The notes under the pieces are model-generated. The model did no database searches and had not been told where the DNA came from. It saw only the letters and a program-made list of their open reading frames with translations. A program made the position numbers and the translations under genes. A DNA stretch of 7,476 bases. It comes from Sulfopaludibacter sp035606355 (GTDB lineage Bacteria > Acidobacteriota > Terriglobia > Bryobacterales > Bryobacteraceae). Positions 1-6,814 of the stretch are shown here, piece by piece (position 1 is the stretch's first letter; every line of letters begins with the position of its first letter). The stretch spans positions 1 through 7,476 of the forward strand of contig DATNFO010000068.1 in assembly GCA_035606355.1 (NCBI GenBank), read 5' to 3'.

Positions 1-108
1 ACTCCGCAAGCAGCCAAACGCCGTGCTCAGAAAATCGCCCGGGAACTGCGAATTCTCGGTTACACCGTCAATATCAAACCCGCTACGGACGCAGCACTCC
101 CATTGTGA
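1..108 (+). CDS. C-terminal fragment of unidentified protein, possibly a transposase (partial, runs off left edge)
   Basis: Frame 1 is open from the window edge to a TGA at 106-108 and encodes 35 residues. The fragment is basic at the start (AAKRRAQKIARELR), then reads ILGYTVNI and ends in a short Ala/Pro/Leu tail. A basic helix followed by 'LGY-V' and a short tail resembles the C-termini of several bacterial transposases, but that is a resemblance recalled from family style, not a proven match. The sequence directly after the stop carries a 17-bp repeat fragment and an imperfect GTGCCCGGGACAC palindrome, which is compatible with the edge of a mobile element. Too little is present to assign a family, and it could equally be the tail of an ordinary gene. 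Confidence 0.4.
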   Translation, partial: TPQAAKRRAQKIARELRILGYTVNIKPATDAALPL

Positions 109-209
109 CTTTCAACGGAGCGGTAAAAGGTGCCCGGGACACGAGTGCGTTTGAACGCGGCAAAAAGCAATTCCATTTCTTTCACACCCCCATCACGAAG
201 CGGTAACCC
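109..209. other. Left intergenic spacer with repeat fragment
   Basis: This 101-bp gap lies between the stop of the left-edge fragment and the stop of the minus-strand GAF-ANTAR gene, so the two genes converge here. It contains a 17-bp segment (117-133) that recurs inverted near the right end of the window, and an imperfect 13-bp palindrome GTGCCCGGGACAC at 130-142. No hairpin followed by a T-run that would make a convincing intrinsic terminator is visible on either strand, and no small gene is apparent. Confidence 0.5.
117..133 (+). repeat. 17-bp dispersed repeat, left copy
   Basis: The sequence GGAGCGGTAAAAGGTGC is present here and its exact reverse complement lies at 7262-7278, about 7.1 kb away. 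Bases outside the 17 bp do not match. The left copy runs directly into an imperfect palindrome (130-142). A fragment of a genome-wide dispersed repeat or an old mobile-element end is the likeliest explanation. A flanking pair that bounds the sugar gene block is a weaker alternative. Confidence 0.55.
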
Positions 210-965
210 TTAGGCCTGTGACCGCCCGATAGGAACATCACCGCCCTCGCGGTTCAAGTCTTCCGACAAAATAATAGCCTCGGCAAGCTCCTTCATCGGC
301 CGGCGTAACCGGCGACTCTGATTGCGAAGGCGCAAATACGCCTCCTCCTCAGTAATCTTGTGGCGCTGCTGAAGAATGCCTTTGGCGCGCTCCACCAACT
401 TGCGCGTTTCCAGCTCGCGCTTCATCTCTTCGGTTTCCTGCTGCAGGCGCGCGTTCTCTTCTTCGAGAACCGATTTGGAGATCGCAATCCCGAGCTGTTC
501 GCCGATGAAAACGATGGTGCCTACCTCTTCCTTCGCATGTTCGTGCGGCTTGCGGTGATGCACGTTGATGACGCCGATGAGGTCGCCTCCGCTGACCAGG
601 GGAACGGAGAGAAACGCTTCGTATGTGTCTTCCACCAGACCCTGAAAACGCTTGAATCGCGCGTCCGCCGCGGCGTTGGCGGAGAGTGCGACTACACTCT
701 TATGCTCGGCTACCCAGCCCGTGACGCCTTCGCCGAGCTTCATGCGAAGGTTGTCCAATGCCGCGGCGTGCGGCACCTGGCTGGCGCGCAGCACAATTTC
801 GTTGGTGAGCGGTTCAAACAGGTACACCAGGCAGGCATCGCATGCGGTCGCTTGTACCGTAAGGCCCAGAACTTCTCCCAGCATTTCGTCGAGCGAGAGG
901 TTGGAGCTTACCAGGCTGCTCACCTGGTGGAGGATGGAAACTGCCGACTCGGAAGTGACCGCCAT
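210..965 (-). CDS. GAF-ANTAR domain protein, probable RNA-binding transcription antiterminator
   Basis: The predicted protein is 251 residues, soluble, with no signal peptide or membrane segment. Residues about 12-165 form a GAF domain, a small-molecule or redox sensor fold; visible landmarks are LGEGVTGWVAE (77-87), the LSVPL segment (119-123) and the strand LIGVINVHHRKPH (129-141). A coiled-coil linker (about 165-195, LEEENARLQQETEEMKREL) leads into an ANTAR domain (about 185-238) with the typical ERAKGIL...EEEAYLRLR pattern. ANTAR domains bind paired hexaloop RNA hairpins and prevent transcription termination, so this is probably a ligand-controlled antiterminator. It lacks a receiver domain, so the signal should enter through the GAF domain. 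A CxxC pair (C42, C45) sits early in the GAF domain. I chose the ATG at 965. An in-frame TTG at 1001 would add 12 unremarkable residues, and neither start has a clear Shine-Dalgarno. The gene is transcribed away from the beta-helix gene. Its RNA target is not evident here. Confidence 0.88.
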   Translation of the reverse strand: MAVTSESAVSILHQVSSLVSSNLSLDEMLGEVLGLTVQATACDACLVYLFEPLTNEIVLRASQVPHAAALDNLRMKLGEGVTGWVAEHKSVVALSANAAADARFKRFQGLVEDTYEAFLSVPLVSGGDLIGVINVHHRKPHEHAKEEVGTIVFIGEQLGIAISKSVLEEENARLQQETEEMKRELETRKLVERAKGILQQRHKITEEEAYLRLRNQSRRLRRPMKELAEAIILSEDLNREGGDVPIGRSQA

Positions 966-1085
966 GCTATCAACGTAACGGTTCCCCGGGGGCGCGTCCA
1001 ATTGAAAATTTTAATCGTCGGTATTATTCGGGTTCGCTCCGGCTTGAAGTTCGCAGAGGACACCTTTTAGCGTTAACGTTAGAGT
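966..1085. promoter_or_regulatory. Divergent promoter region between GAF-ANTAR gene and beta-helix hydrolase
   Basis: This 120-bp region separates two divergent start codons and must hold promoters for both. An AT-rich patch at about 1001-1027 (TTGAAAATTTTAAT, then TATTAT at 1022-1027) stands out from the GC-rich surroundings and is the best promoter candidate. TTGAAA (1002-1007) and TATTAT are only 14 bp apart, short for a standard -35/-10 pair. On the minus strand a TAAAAT within the same patch could serve the regulator gene. An 8-bp palindrome CGTTAACG lies at 1071-1078, just upstream of the hydrolase start. I see no paired hexaloop hairpins that would mark an ANTAR target. The exact promoter positions are inference. 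Confidence 0.4.
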
Positions 1086-3641
1086 ATGTTACGAGTTGGC
1101 TTCCTGTTGTGCGCATGGGCGTCCCTGAGTTACGGGCAAATCTACGTGTCGCCTTCCGGTGACGATGCCGCGACCGGTACCCAGGCGCATCCTATTCGCA
1201 CCTTGGAGCACGCTCGCGATCTGATTCGCTCCCGAATTCCGCAAATGACCGCCGATCTTACGGTGCACCTCGCATCCGGGACTTACCGCCTGGGCCGGCC
1301 GCTTGTGCTGGATGCTCGCGATTCCGGCAGCGCCGGACACAACGTGGTGTGGGCGGGCGATAGCGGCGCAATCGTGAGCGGCGGCGTACGCCTCACTGGC
1401 TGGAAGCTGATGGATCGTGCGCGGAATGTGTGGACGGCGGCATCGCCGGCGGACCTCGACAATACACGACAGATGTGGGTGGATGGCGTGCGCGCCCATC
1501 GCGCCAGTGGACGGTTGCCCGTCTCCGTGACGATGACCGCGACCGGGTACACCGCCTCCAGCGACCTCATGTCTTATTGGAAGAACGTGAGTGGCATCGA
1601 GTTCGTCTACACCGGCGGCAACAACATCTGGAGCGAGCACGAAGAAGGGCTCGGCGGCTGGACCGAGCCGCGCTGCCCCGTGGCCTTGATTCAGGGTACG
1701 GCCATCACCATGGCTCAGCCGTGTTGGGACAATTCAACGAAACGGATCATGCTGCCGAGTGGCGCTCGCACTGCGAATCTGGTGGGTCCGGCGAGCGTCG
1801 GCAAGCAACCCGCGTACATCGAAAATGCTTTCGAGCTGCTGGGCCGGCCGGGCGAGTTTTACTTCGATCTCGCCGCGCACACGTTCTATTACGTTCCGCG
1901 CCCAGGTGAGGATTTGACTAAGGCCGATCTGGAGGCCGCGCGCCTGGAGACGCTTGTTTCTCTGCAGGGCGGCGCGAATGCTCCCGTGCACAACATCCAG
2001 TTCACGGGCATTCAATTCTCGTACGGCACCTATTTGCAGCCTTCCGGGCCCGAAGGTTTTTCGGAGATTCAGGCGAACTACACGCTCACCGGTCAGGACG
2101 CCTGGGCGAAGCAGGGCTTGTGCACGCTCGTGCCGGGCGGCGAGTGCCCTTACGGCGCCTGGACGAAGATGCCTGCCAACGTAACCGTGCGGTACGGCCA
2201 CAACGTGCAGTTCCGCAATGATGCATTCATCCATCTCGGCGCGGCCGGGTTGGACCTTGGCGACGGAGCCCAAGGCAATTCGGCTGAAGGCTGCGTGTTC
2301 ACTGACGTTTCCGGGAACGGCGTCGAGCTCGGCGCGGTGGATAAGCCCGAAGCCACGGGCAATGAGATCACGCGCGACAACCGCATTCGCAATAACCACT
2401 TCTGGAACATCGGCGCGGAGTATCACGACGGCATCGCGATCGTAGTGGGCTACGCGCAGAACAGCCGCATCGAGCACAACCAGATCGATCACACGCCCTA
2501 CGCGGCTATTTCCATGGGCTGGGGCGGCTGGCCGGACAAAATTCAAAAGGCCGGCGTCAGCAATTACTCGCATGACAATCTCGTGGCGAACAACCGGATC
2601 TCCAACTTCATGCTTGTGCTGGCCGATGGCGGCGGCATCTACACGCAAGGGCTTACCGGGCCGGATCTCGCACACGGCGAAAAAGTGACCGGCAACATAG
2701 TGACGGACCAGTTCGGCAGCGGTCACGGCATTTATACCGACAACGGAAGCTGCAACATCACAGTGGAAGGCAACATCATGTTCCACACCAACTTCGACAA
2801 TTGGGGCAGCCGGCACAAGGATTACTACGACGGGCAGGACGGAAGTAAGAACGATCCGCTTTTGATTCGCGGCAACTGGTGGCAGCAGGACGCCAACGAT
2901 GTTTCCCGAGACAACGTCACCGTGGCAGGCAATCACTTGATGCTGACCATGGCGGATGCGCCGGCGGCCCTGGTGGACGCGGCGGGGCTGGAGAAACAAT
3001 ACCGCCCGCTGCTGGCGCGTAAGTTCGGCCCGCCGGTGCCGCCCGAGCCTCCCAGCCGTGTGGCGGCATTCGCGGGCAACGGCTGGGCGCTCGTGACGTT
3101 CAGTCCTCCGGTTTTCGAAGGCGGCGCGCCGGTGGACGCGTATACCGTGACCGCTTCAAGCGGTGCGACGGCTACCATCAGCGCGGCCGATTTCTGGCGG
3201 ATCGGCTACGTACGAATCGACGGACTGAAGAACGGGACGGAATACACCTTCAGCGCAACTGCCCGGAATGCCGCCGGCCTTGGCGGCGTTTCGCTGCCTT
3301 CGCATCCCGTCACTCCGGAAAATCAGCCGATCCCGTTGCCGGCGGCCCCGGCGCGAGTGACCGCATCGGCGGATGCATCGGGTCGCGTCAGTGTGCACTT
3401 CCAGGATCCGGCGGCGGTCGATAAGAAAGCTCCGGGCGCTCCCGTGATCGCGTATGACATTACGGTGGATGGCCAAACGGTGCGATTTACGGGCCGCAAC
3501 GTGCTCGCCTTGCAGACCACCACCCACACCACGTTCACTACCGTGAGCGGCGCGAAATCCGGCGAGCATACCGTGAGTGTCGCGGCCGTGAATCCCACGG
3601 GAGTGGGAACTCCAGCCACCGTGACCATCAAAGCGAAATAG
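1086..3641 (+). CDS. Secreted right-handed parallel beta-helix protein, GH141-like, with two C-terminal Fn3 domains
   Basis: The protein has 851 residues. Residues 1-17 form a Sec signal peptide (MLRVGFLLCAWASLSYG), predicting export. The mature N-terminus IYVSPSGDDAATGT...PIRTLEHARDLIR is the usual opening of secreted parallel beta-helix carbohydrate-active proteins. It is followed by SGTYRL, a DSGSAG segment, ISGGVRLTGW-like sequence and R-Q-MWVDGVRAHRA, a layout shared with glycoside hydrolase family 141, whose known members include an alpha-L-fucosidase (BT1002) and a xylanase. Beta-helix coils with N-rich turns run from about 300 to 620. Candidate catalytic acids are D514 in ADGGGIYT and D552 in IYTDNGS, by analogy with two aspartates at similar spacing in BT1002; this is inference. 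Two fibronectin type III modules follow (about 655-747 and 757-851), typical spacers or sugar-surface modules. The start ATG has only a weak AGAG upstream but is supported by the signal peptide. The gene ends 11 bp before the stop of the convergent kinase. A pectate-lyase-like or uncharacterised beta-helix enzyme is the main alternative. Confidence 0.8.
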   Translation: MLRVGFLLCAWASLSYGQIYVSPSGDDAATGTQAHPIRTLEHARDLIRSRIPQMTADLTVHLASGTYRLGRPLVLDARDSGSAGHNVVWAGDSGAIVSGGVRLTGWKLMDRARNVWTAASPADLDNTRQMWVDGVRAHRASGRLPVSVTMTATGYTASSDLMSYWKNVSGIEFVYTGGNNIWSEHEEGLGGWTEPRCPVALIQGTAITMAQPCWDNSTKRIMLPSGARTANLVGPASVGKQPAYIENAFELLGRPGEFYFDLAAHTFYYVPRPGEDLTKADLEAARLETLVSLQGGANAPVHNIQFTGIQFSYGTYLQPSGPEGFSEIQANYTLTGQDAWAKQGLCTLVPGGECPYGAWTKMPANVTVRYGHNVQFRNDAFIHLGAAGLDLGDGAQGNSAEGCVFTDVSGNGVELGAVDKPEATGNEITRDNRIRNNHFWNIGAEYHDGIAIVVGYAQNSRIEHNQIDHTPYAAISMGWGGWPDKIQKAGVSNYSHDNLVANNRISNFMLVLADGGGIYTQGLTGPDLAHGEKVTGNIVTDQFGSGHGIYTDNGSCNITVEGNIMFHTNFDNWGSRHKDYYDGQDGSKNDPLLIRGNWWQQDANDVSRDNVTVAGNHLMLTMADAPAALVDAAGLEKQYRPLLARKFGPPVPPEPPSRVAAFAGNGWALVTFSPPVFEGGAPVDAYTVTASSGATATISAADFWRIGYVRIDGLKNGTEYTFSATARNAAGLGGVSLPSHPVTPENQPIPLPAAPARVTASADASGRVSVHFQDPAAVDKKAPGAPVIAYDITVDGQTVRFTGRNVLALQTTTHTTFTTVSGAKSGEHTVSVAAVNPTGVGTPATVTIKAK

Positions 3642-3652
3642 CTGACGTGGGT

Positions 3653-5083
3653 TTATTGAGCCGACGCACGGGTGCTGGTGGGTTCGTACATTTCGATCTC
3701 GAAAGACTGGCGCACCAGTTCCCGGCCGTCTTCGAGCGACGGAATTTCACCCGCTCCGATTGCCTGCACCACCACATTGCCCGCCGCCGTTGCTTCTACC
3801 GGACCCGCCACCACGGTGCGGCCGGTCGCGTTCGCCACCAACTGATTCAGCAGCCCATTGCGCGAACCGCCCCCCACGATGTAAATGGTGCGAATCTTGC
3901 GTCCCGAGAGCGATTCCAGACCGTCCAGCACCTGGTTGTAGCGCTGCGCCAGGCTCTCCAGTATCAGGCGGCAAGTTTCGCCCTTCGTGCGCGGCTCGGG
4001 AATGCCGTGCTGAGCGCACCACTCGGCGATGCGTGCGGGCATGTCGCCGGGCTGCAGAAAATCGTCGGGATCGATCGCGCCTCTAGCGGGTCCGGCCTCT
4101 TCCGCCATGGAGACAAGCGCCTGGTAGCTAAACGTTTCCCCTTGTGCGGCCCAGGCGCGGCGGCACTCCTGCAGCAGCCATAAACCAGCGATGTTCTTGA
4201 GGAACCGCGTGCGGCCCCCGAAACCGGCTTCGTTGGTGAAGTTCAATTCCGCCGAACGCTCGTTGATGATCGGCCGCGTGGTTTCGATGCCCATCAGCGA
4301 CCACGTGCCGGAGCTGACGTAACACCAGTCATCACCCTTGGCCGGAACGCCGGCGACTGCGGAGGCGGTGTCGTGCGACGCCGTCGCGAAGACGGGCACA
4401 GGTCCCAGGCCGGTGGCTTCTGAGAGTTCCGCGCGCAGCGGCCCCAGGCGGCTGCCCGGTTCGATGAGGGGCGCAAGAATACGGCTCGGAATGCCGAGAC
4501 GGTCCAGCAGCGCGGCGTCGAAAGTGCGCGTGTTCGGATTGTAAAACTGGCTGGTGCTTGCGATGGTTACTTCGGACCGCTGAACGCCGGTGAGCCAGTA
4601 GCTCAGCAGGTCCGGCATAAAGAGCAGGCGCTCGGCGTGTTCCAACGCGGGCGAACCGGCCAGCTTCATAGAATACAACTGGTACAGCGAGTTCAGCGCC
4701 ATCACCTGTATTCCGGTAGCGGCGAAAACATCGGCGCGCGGCACGGCCGAGAAGAGTTTCTCGGGAACTCCGTTCGTCCGTGGATCGCGATAATGCCGCG
4801 GCGTGTCAATCAAGCCGCCATCGGGCCCGAGCAGGCCAAAATCGACGCCCCAGGTGTCGACGCCGATGCCATCCACCTTCAGTTTGCGCTGCGCGGCAGT
4901 AGTAAGGCCGGTGACGATTTCGTGGAACAGCCGGTAGCAATCCCAGTACAGCCCCGCCGGCAGCGAGACCGGCTGATTCGGGAAGCGATGCAACTCTTCC
5001 AGAGCCAACCGGCCGGCGGACAGCGCTCCCAACATCACGCGCCCACTTTCGGCGCCTAGATCGACTGCCAGATAATTGGACAT
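3653..5083 (-). CDS. rhaB: Rhamnulokinase family sugar kinase (FGGY superfamily)
   Basis: The product is a cytoplasmic kinase of 476 residues, close to the 489 of E. coli RhaB, that transfers phosphate from ATP to the 1-position of a ketose, canonically L-rhamnulose. RhaB signatures are clear and in order: the nucleotide-binding DLGAESGRVMLG (8-19), DTWGVDF (76-82), YRDPRTNG (98-105), GIQVMALNSLYQL (124-136), ASHDTASAV with the likely catalytic base D238 (235-243), SSGTWSLMG (257-265), LKNIAGLWLLQ (295-305), and the C-terminal adenosine motif IVGGGSRNGLLNQL with AGPVEATAAGN (402-415, 426-436). I chose the ATG at 5083 because the DLGA motif then falls at residue 8, as expected; an in-frame TTG at 5131 would add a 16-residue tail without homology. 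The gene is divergent from a fucose-isomerase-like gene across 97 bp, so the physiological substrate may be L-fuculose or another ketose rather than L-rhamnulose. All key motifs are intact. The symbol rests on family membership. Confidence 0.92.
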   Translation of the reverse strand: MSNYLAVDLGAESGRVMLGALSAGRLALEELHRFPNQPVSLPAGLYWDCYRLFHEIVTGLTTAAQRKLKVDGIGVDTWGVDFGLLGPDGGLIDTPRHYRDPRTNGVPEKLFSAVPRADVFAATGIQVMALNSLYQLYSMKLAGSPALEHAERLLFMPDLLSYWLTGVQRSEVTIASTSQFYNPNTRTFDAALLDRLGIPSRILAPLIEPGSRLGPLRAELSEATGLGPVPVFATASHDTASAVAGVPAKGDDWCYVSSGTWSLMGIETTRPIINERSAELNFTNEAGFGGRTRFLKNIAGLWLLQECRRAWAAQGETFSYQALVSMAEEAGPARGAIDPDDFLQPGDMPARIAEWCAQHGIPEPRTKGETCRLILESLAQRYNQVLDGLESLSGRKIRTIYIVGGGSRNGLLNQLVANATGRTVVAGPVEATAAGNVVVQAIGAGEIPSLEDGRELVRQSFEIEMYEPTSTRASAQ

Positions 5084-5180
5084 GGCGGAATCCGAGCGTT
5101 CATTGTATTTCGTTTCCTGATGGGTGGCCAAGTTTGGTTCAAATGTGCCAAAATTTAACGGTAACTGTTTTTCGAAGCCT
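5084..5180. promoter_or_regulatory. Divergent promoter/operator region between kinase and isomerase
   Basis: The 97 bp between the two start codons must drive both genes, implying shared control of kinase and isomerase. The right half is AT-rich (about 5131-5172) against a GC-rich background. It contains an inverted motif TTTGG-N10-CCAAA (5133-5137 and 5148-5152), directly next to TGGCCA (5125-5130), that could be an operator. A weak GAAG at 5174-5177 is the only Shine-Dalgarno-like sequence before the isomerase ATG. No textbook -35/-10 pair is evident. If the longer alternative starts (GTG at 5124, TTG at 5131) were used the two genes would overlap by 8 bp and there would be no promoter space, which argues for the shorter starts. 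Confidence 0.45.
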
Positions 5181-6788
5181 ATGCCGGAAACAATTTATCT
5201 GATCGCGAATGGCGACCTGCGGTTATCCGCCAATCGCAACTGCTGGGCAGCGCAGCAGAACGCCGAACAAGCAATCATGGAGGCGGTCCGCCGCGAGGGC
5301 CGGGAGATCGTCAGAGGGCATGAATTCGATCCCGAACGCGGTCACGGCTTCATTGACAGTCAGAAATATGGCAACCAGGTCTTCCGAAATATTCCGGAAA
5401 CAGTTCCTCTGATTGTCTGCGAAGCAGTGTGGCAGTACAGCCATCACGTGCTGCCGGGTCTGGTAACGCATCGCGGCCCGATTCTGACGGTCGCGAATTG
5501 GAGCGGCGAGTGGCCGGGCCTGGTCGGCATGCTGAATTTGAACGGCTGCCTTACCAAGGCCGACGTAAAGTACTCCACGCTGTGGAGCGAAGATTTCAGC
5601 GACGAGATGTTCGTCTGCGGCCTGAAAAAATGGTTGACCGGCGGCCGTGTGGAGCACGCTACGCCGCATGCCCGCGCGCTCGAACAATTCCGCATCGCGG
5701 CGGAGACGGAAGAGACGGCGCGCCGCATGGCTGCGCAGTTGCGGCGCGACAAAGCGATCATGGGCGTGTTCGACGAAGGCTGCATGGGCATGTACAACGC
5801 CATTATTCCCGACGAATGCCTCATGCCGATGGGCGTTTTCAAAGAGCGGCTCAGCCAGTCCAGTCTCTACGCCGCCATGTGCAACGTGCCGGACGCCGAG
5901 GCGCAGGCGGTGCGAAAATGGCTGGATGCGCGCGGCATGAAGTTCCGCACGGGGCCGAATGCCGAAACCGATCTTACCGAGGACCAGATTCTCGGCCAGT
6001 GCAAGATGTACATTGCCGCCCTTCGGATCGCCGACGATTTCGGTTGCGACGTAGTCGGTATTCAGTATCAGCAGGGTCTCAAGGATCTCGCGCCGGCGTC
6101 CGATCTCGCCGAAGGGCTGCTCAACAATTCGGACCGGCCCCCGGTAACGGCGGCAGGCAACTGCCGCGTGTTGTATGAAGGCAGGCCGCTGCCGCACTTC
6201 AACGAAGTCGACGAGTGTGCCGGTCTGGATGCCCTGGTAACCAATCGCGTGTGGACCACCCTCGGGCTCGACCCCGAGACGACGCTGCACGACGTGCGCT
6301 ACGGCGAGGAGTACGGCGGCGAGTTCGTGTGGGTGCTGGAGATTTCCGGCTCGGTGCCGCCGAACCACCTGATCGGCGGTTATGCAGGCGCAGTGAGCGA
6401 GCGGCAGCCTCCTATGTACTTCCGCTTGGGCGGCGGCACGATCAAGGGCATCAGCAAGCCCGGTGAAGTGGTCTGGAGCCGCATTTACATGGAAGGCGGC
6501 AAGGTACATGCCGACATCGGCCGCGCCAAATCGATGGAACTCCCCATGGAAGAGACGGAGCGCCGCTGGCGCATCACAACGCCGCAATGGCCGGTGATGC
6601 ACGCGGTAACTTACGGCGTTTCGCGCGATCAACTCATGGCCAAACACAAGGCCAATCACATTCAGGTGGCGTACGGGCGCGACGCGGCAAGCGCTAATCA
6701 AGCGCTGGCGCTCAAGGCAGCCATGTTCCGCGCAATGGGCATGGCGGTAAACGTCTGCGGGACGGATCACGGACTGCCCACCCGCTAA
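5181..6788 (+). CDS. L-fucose isomerase family protein (aldose-ketose isomerase)
   Basis: The predicted cytoplasmic enzyme has 535 residues, somewhat shorter than E. coli FucI (591). The family uses Mn2+ to interconvert L-fucose and L-fuculose (also D-arabinose and D-ribulose in some members). Family features that I can place are an N-terminal Rossmann-like region (about 1-170) with the segment TVANWSGEWPGLVGML, matching the 'GFNGTERPGAVYLAAAL' region of FucI; a middle helical region; and a C-terminal catalytic part. The metal-binding residues of FucI (E337, D361, H528) correspond, by my hand alignment, to E345 in NEVDE (341-345), D371 in HDVRY and H493 in AKHKANHIQVAYG. Overall identity to FucI looks low, so the exact sugar is uncertain. 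I chose the ATG at 5181 because the IYLIANGD strand starts right after it; a GTG at 5124 would add 19 residues without family resemblance. The neighbouring divergent kinase makes a sugar-catabolic pair likely. L-arabinose or another deoxysugar is an alternative substrate. Confidence 0.82.
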   Translation: MPETIYLIANGDLRLSANRNCWAAQQNAEQAIMEAVRREGREIVRGHEFDPERGHGFIDSQKYGNQVFRNIPETVPLIVCEAVWQYSHHVLPGLVTHRGPILTVANWSGEWPGLVGMLNLNGCLTKADVKYSTLWSEDFSDEMFVCGLKKWLTGGRVEHATPHARALEQFRIAAETEETARRMAAQLRRDKAIMGVFDEGCMGMYNAIIPDECLMPMGVFKERLSQSSLYAAMCNVPDAEAQAVRKWLDARGMKFRTGPNAETDLTEDQILGQCKMYIAALRIADDFGCDVVGIQYQQGLKDLAPASDLAEGLLNNSDRPPVTAAGNCRVLYEGRPLPHFNEVDECAGLDALVTNRVWTTLGLDPETTLHDVRYGEEYGGEFVWVLEISGSVPPNHLIGGYAGAVSERQPPMYFRLGGGTIKGISKPGEVVWSRIYMEGGKVHADIGRAKSMELPMEETERRWRITTPQWPVMHAVTYGVSRDQLMAKHKANHIQVAYGRDAASANQALALKAAMFRAMGMAVNVCGTDHGLPTR

Positions 6789-6814
6789 GCGTTCCAGGGG
6801 GTAGACTATATCCC

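Noticed and set aside
360..1070. Plus-strand open frame of about 236 codons opposite the GAF-ANTAR gene
   Set aside because: The minus strand encodes an unambiguous GAF-ANTAR protein; the plus-strand translation has no family resemblance and would run into the promoter region of the next gene.
1734..2999. Minus-strand open frame of about 421 codons opposite the beta-helix gene
   Set aside because: It is an antisense shadow of the beta-helix coding sequence. No domain, signal or start context supports it.
3593..3608. Perfect TCCCAC-N4-GTGGGA hairpin near the end of the beta-helix gene
   Set aside because: It lies inside the coding sequence, has a stem of only 6 bp and no T-run on either strand, so it does not make a convincing terminator for the convergent genes.
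5124..5131. Overlapping longer starts for isomerase (GTG 5124) and kinase (TTG 5131)
   Set aside because: Both extensions lack family resemblance and would leave no promoter space. The ATG codons at 5181 and 5083 place the conserved first strands at the usual positions.
1073..5160. TTAACG present upstream of both the beta-helix gene (1073-1078) and the isomerase (5155-5160), as a shared operator
   Set aside because: A six-base match is expected by chance in regions of this size, the surrounding bases differ, and the distance to the start codon is different.
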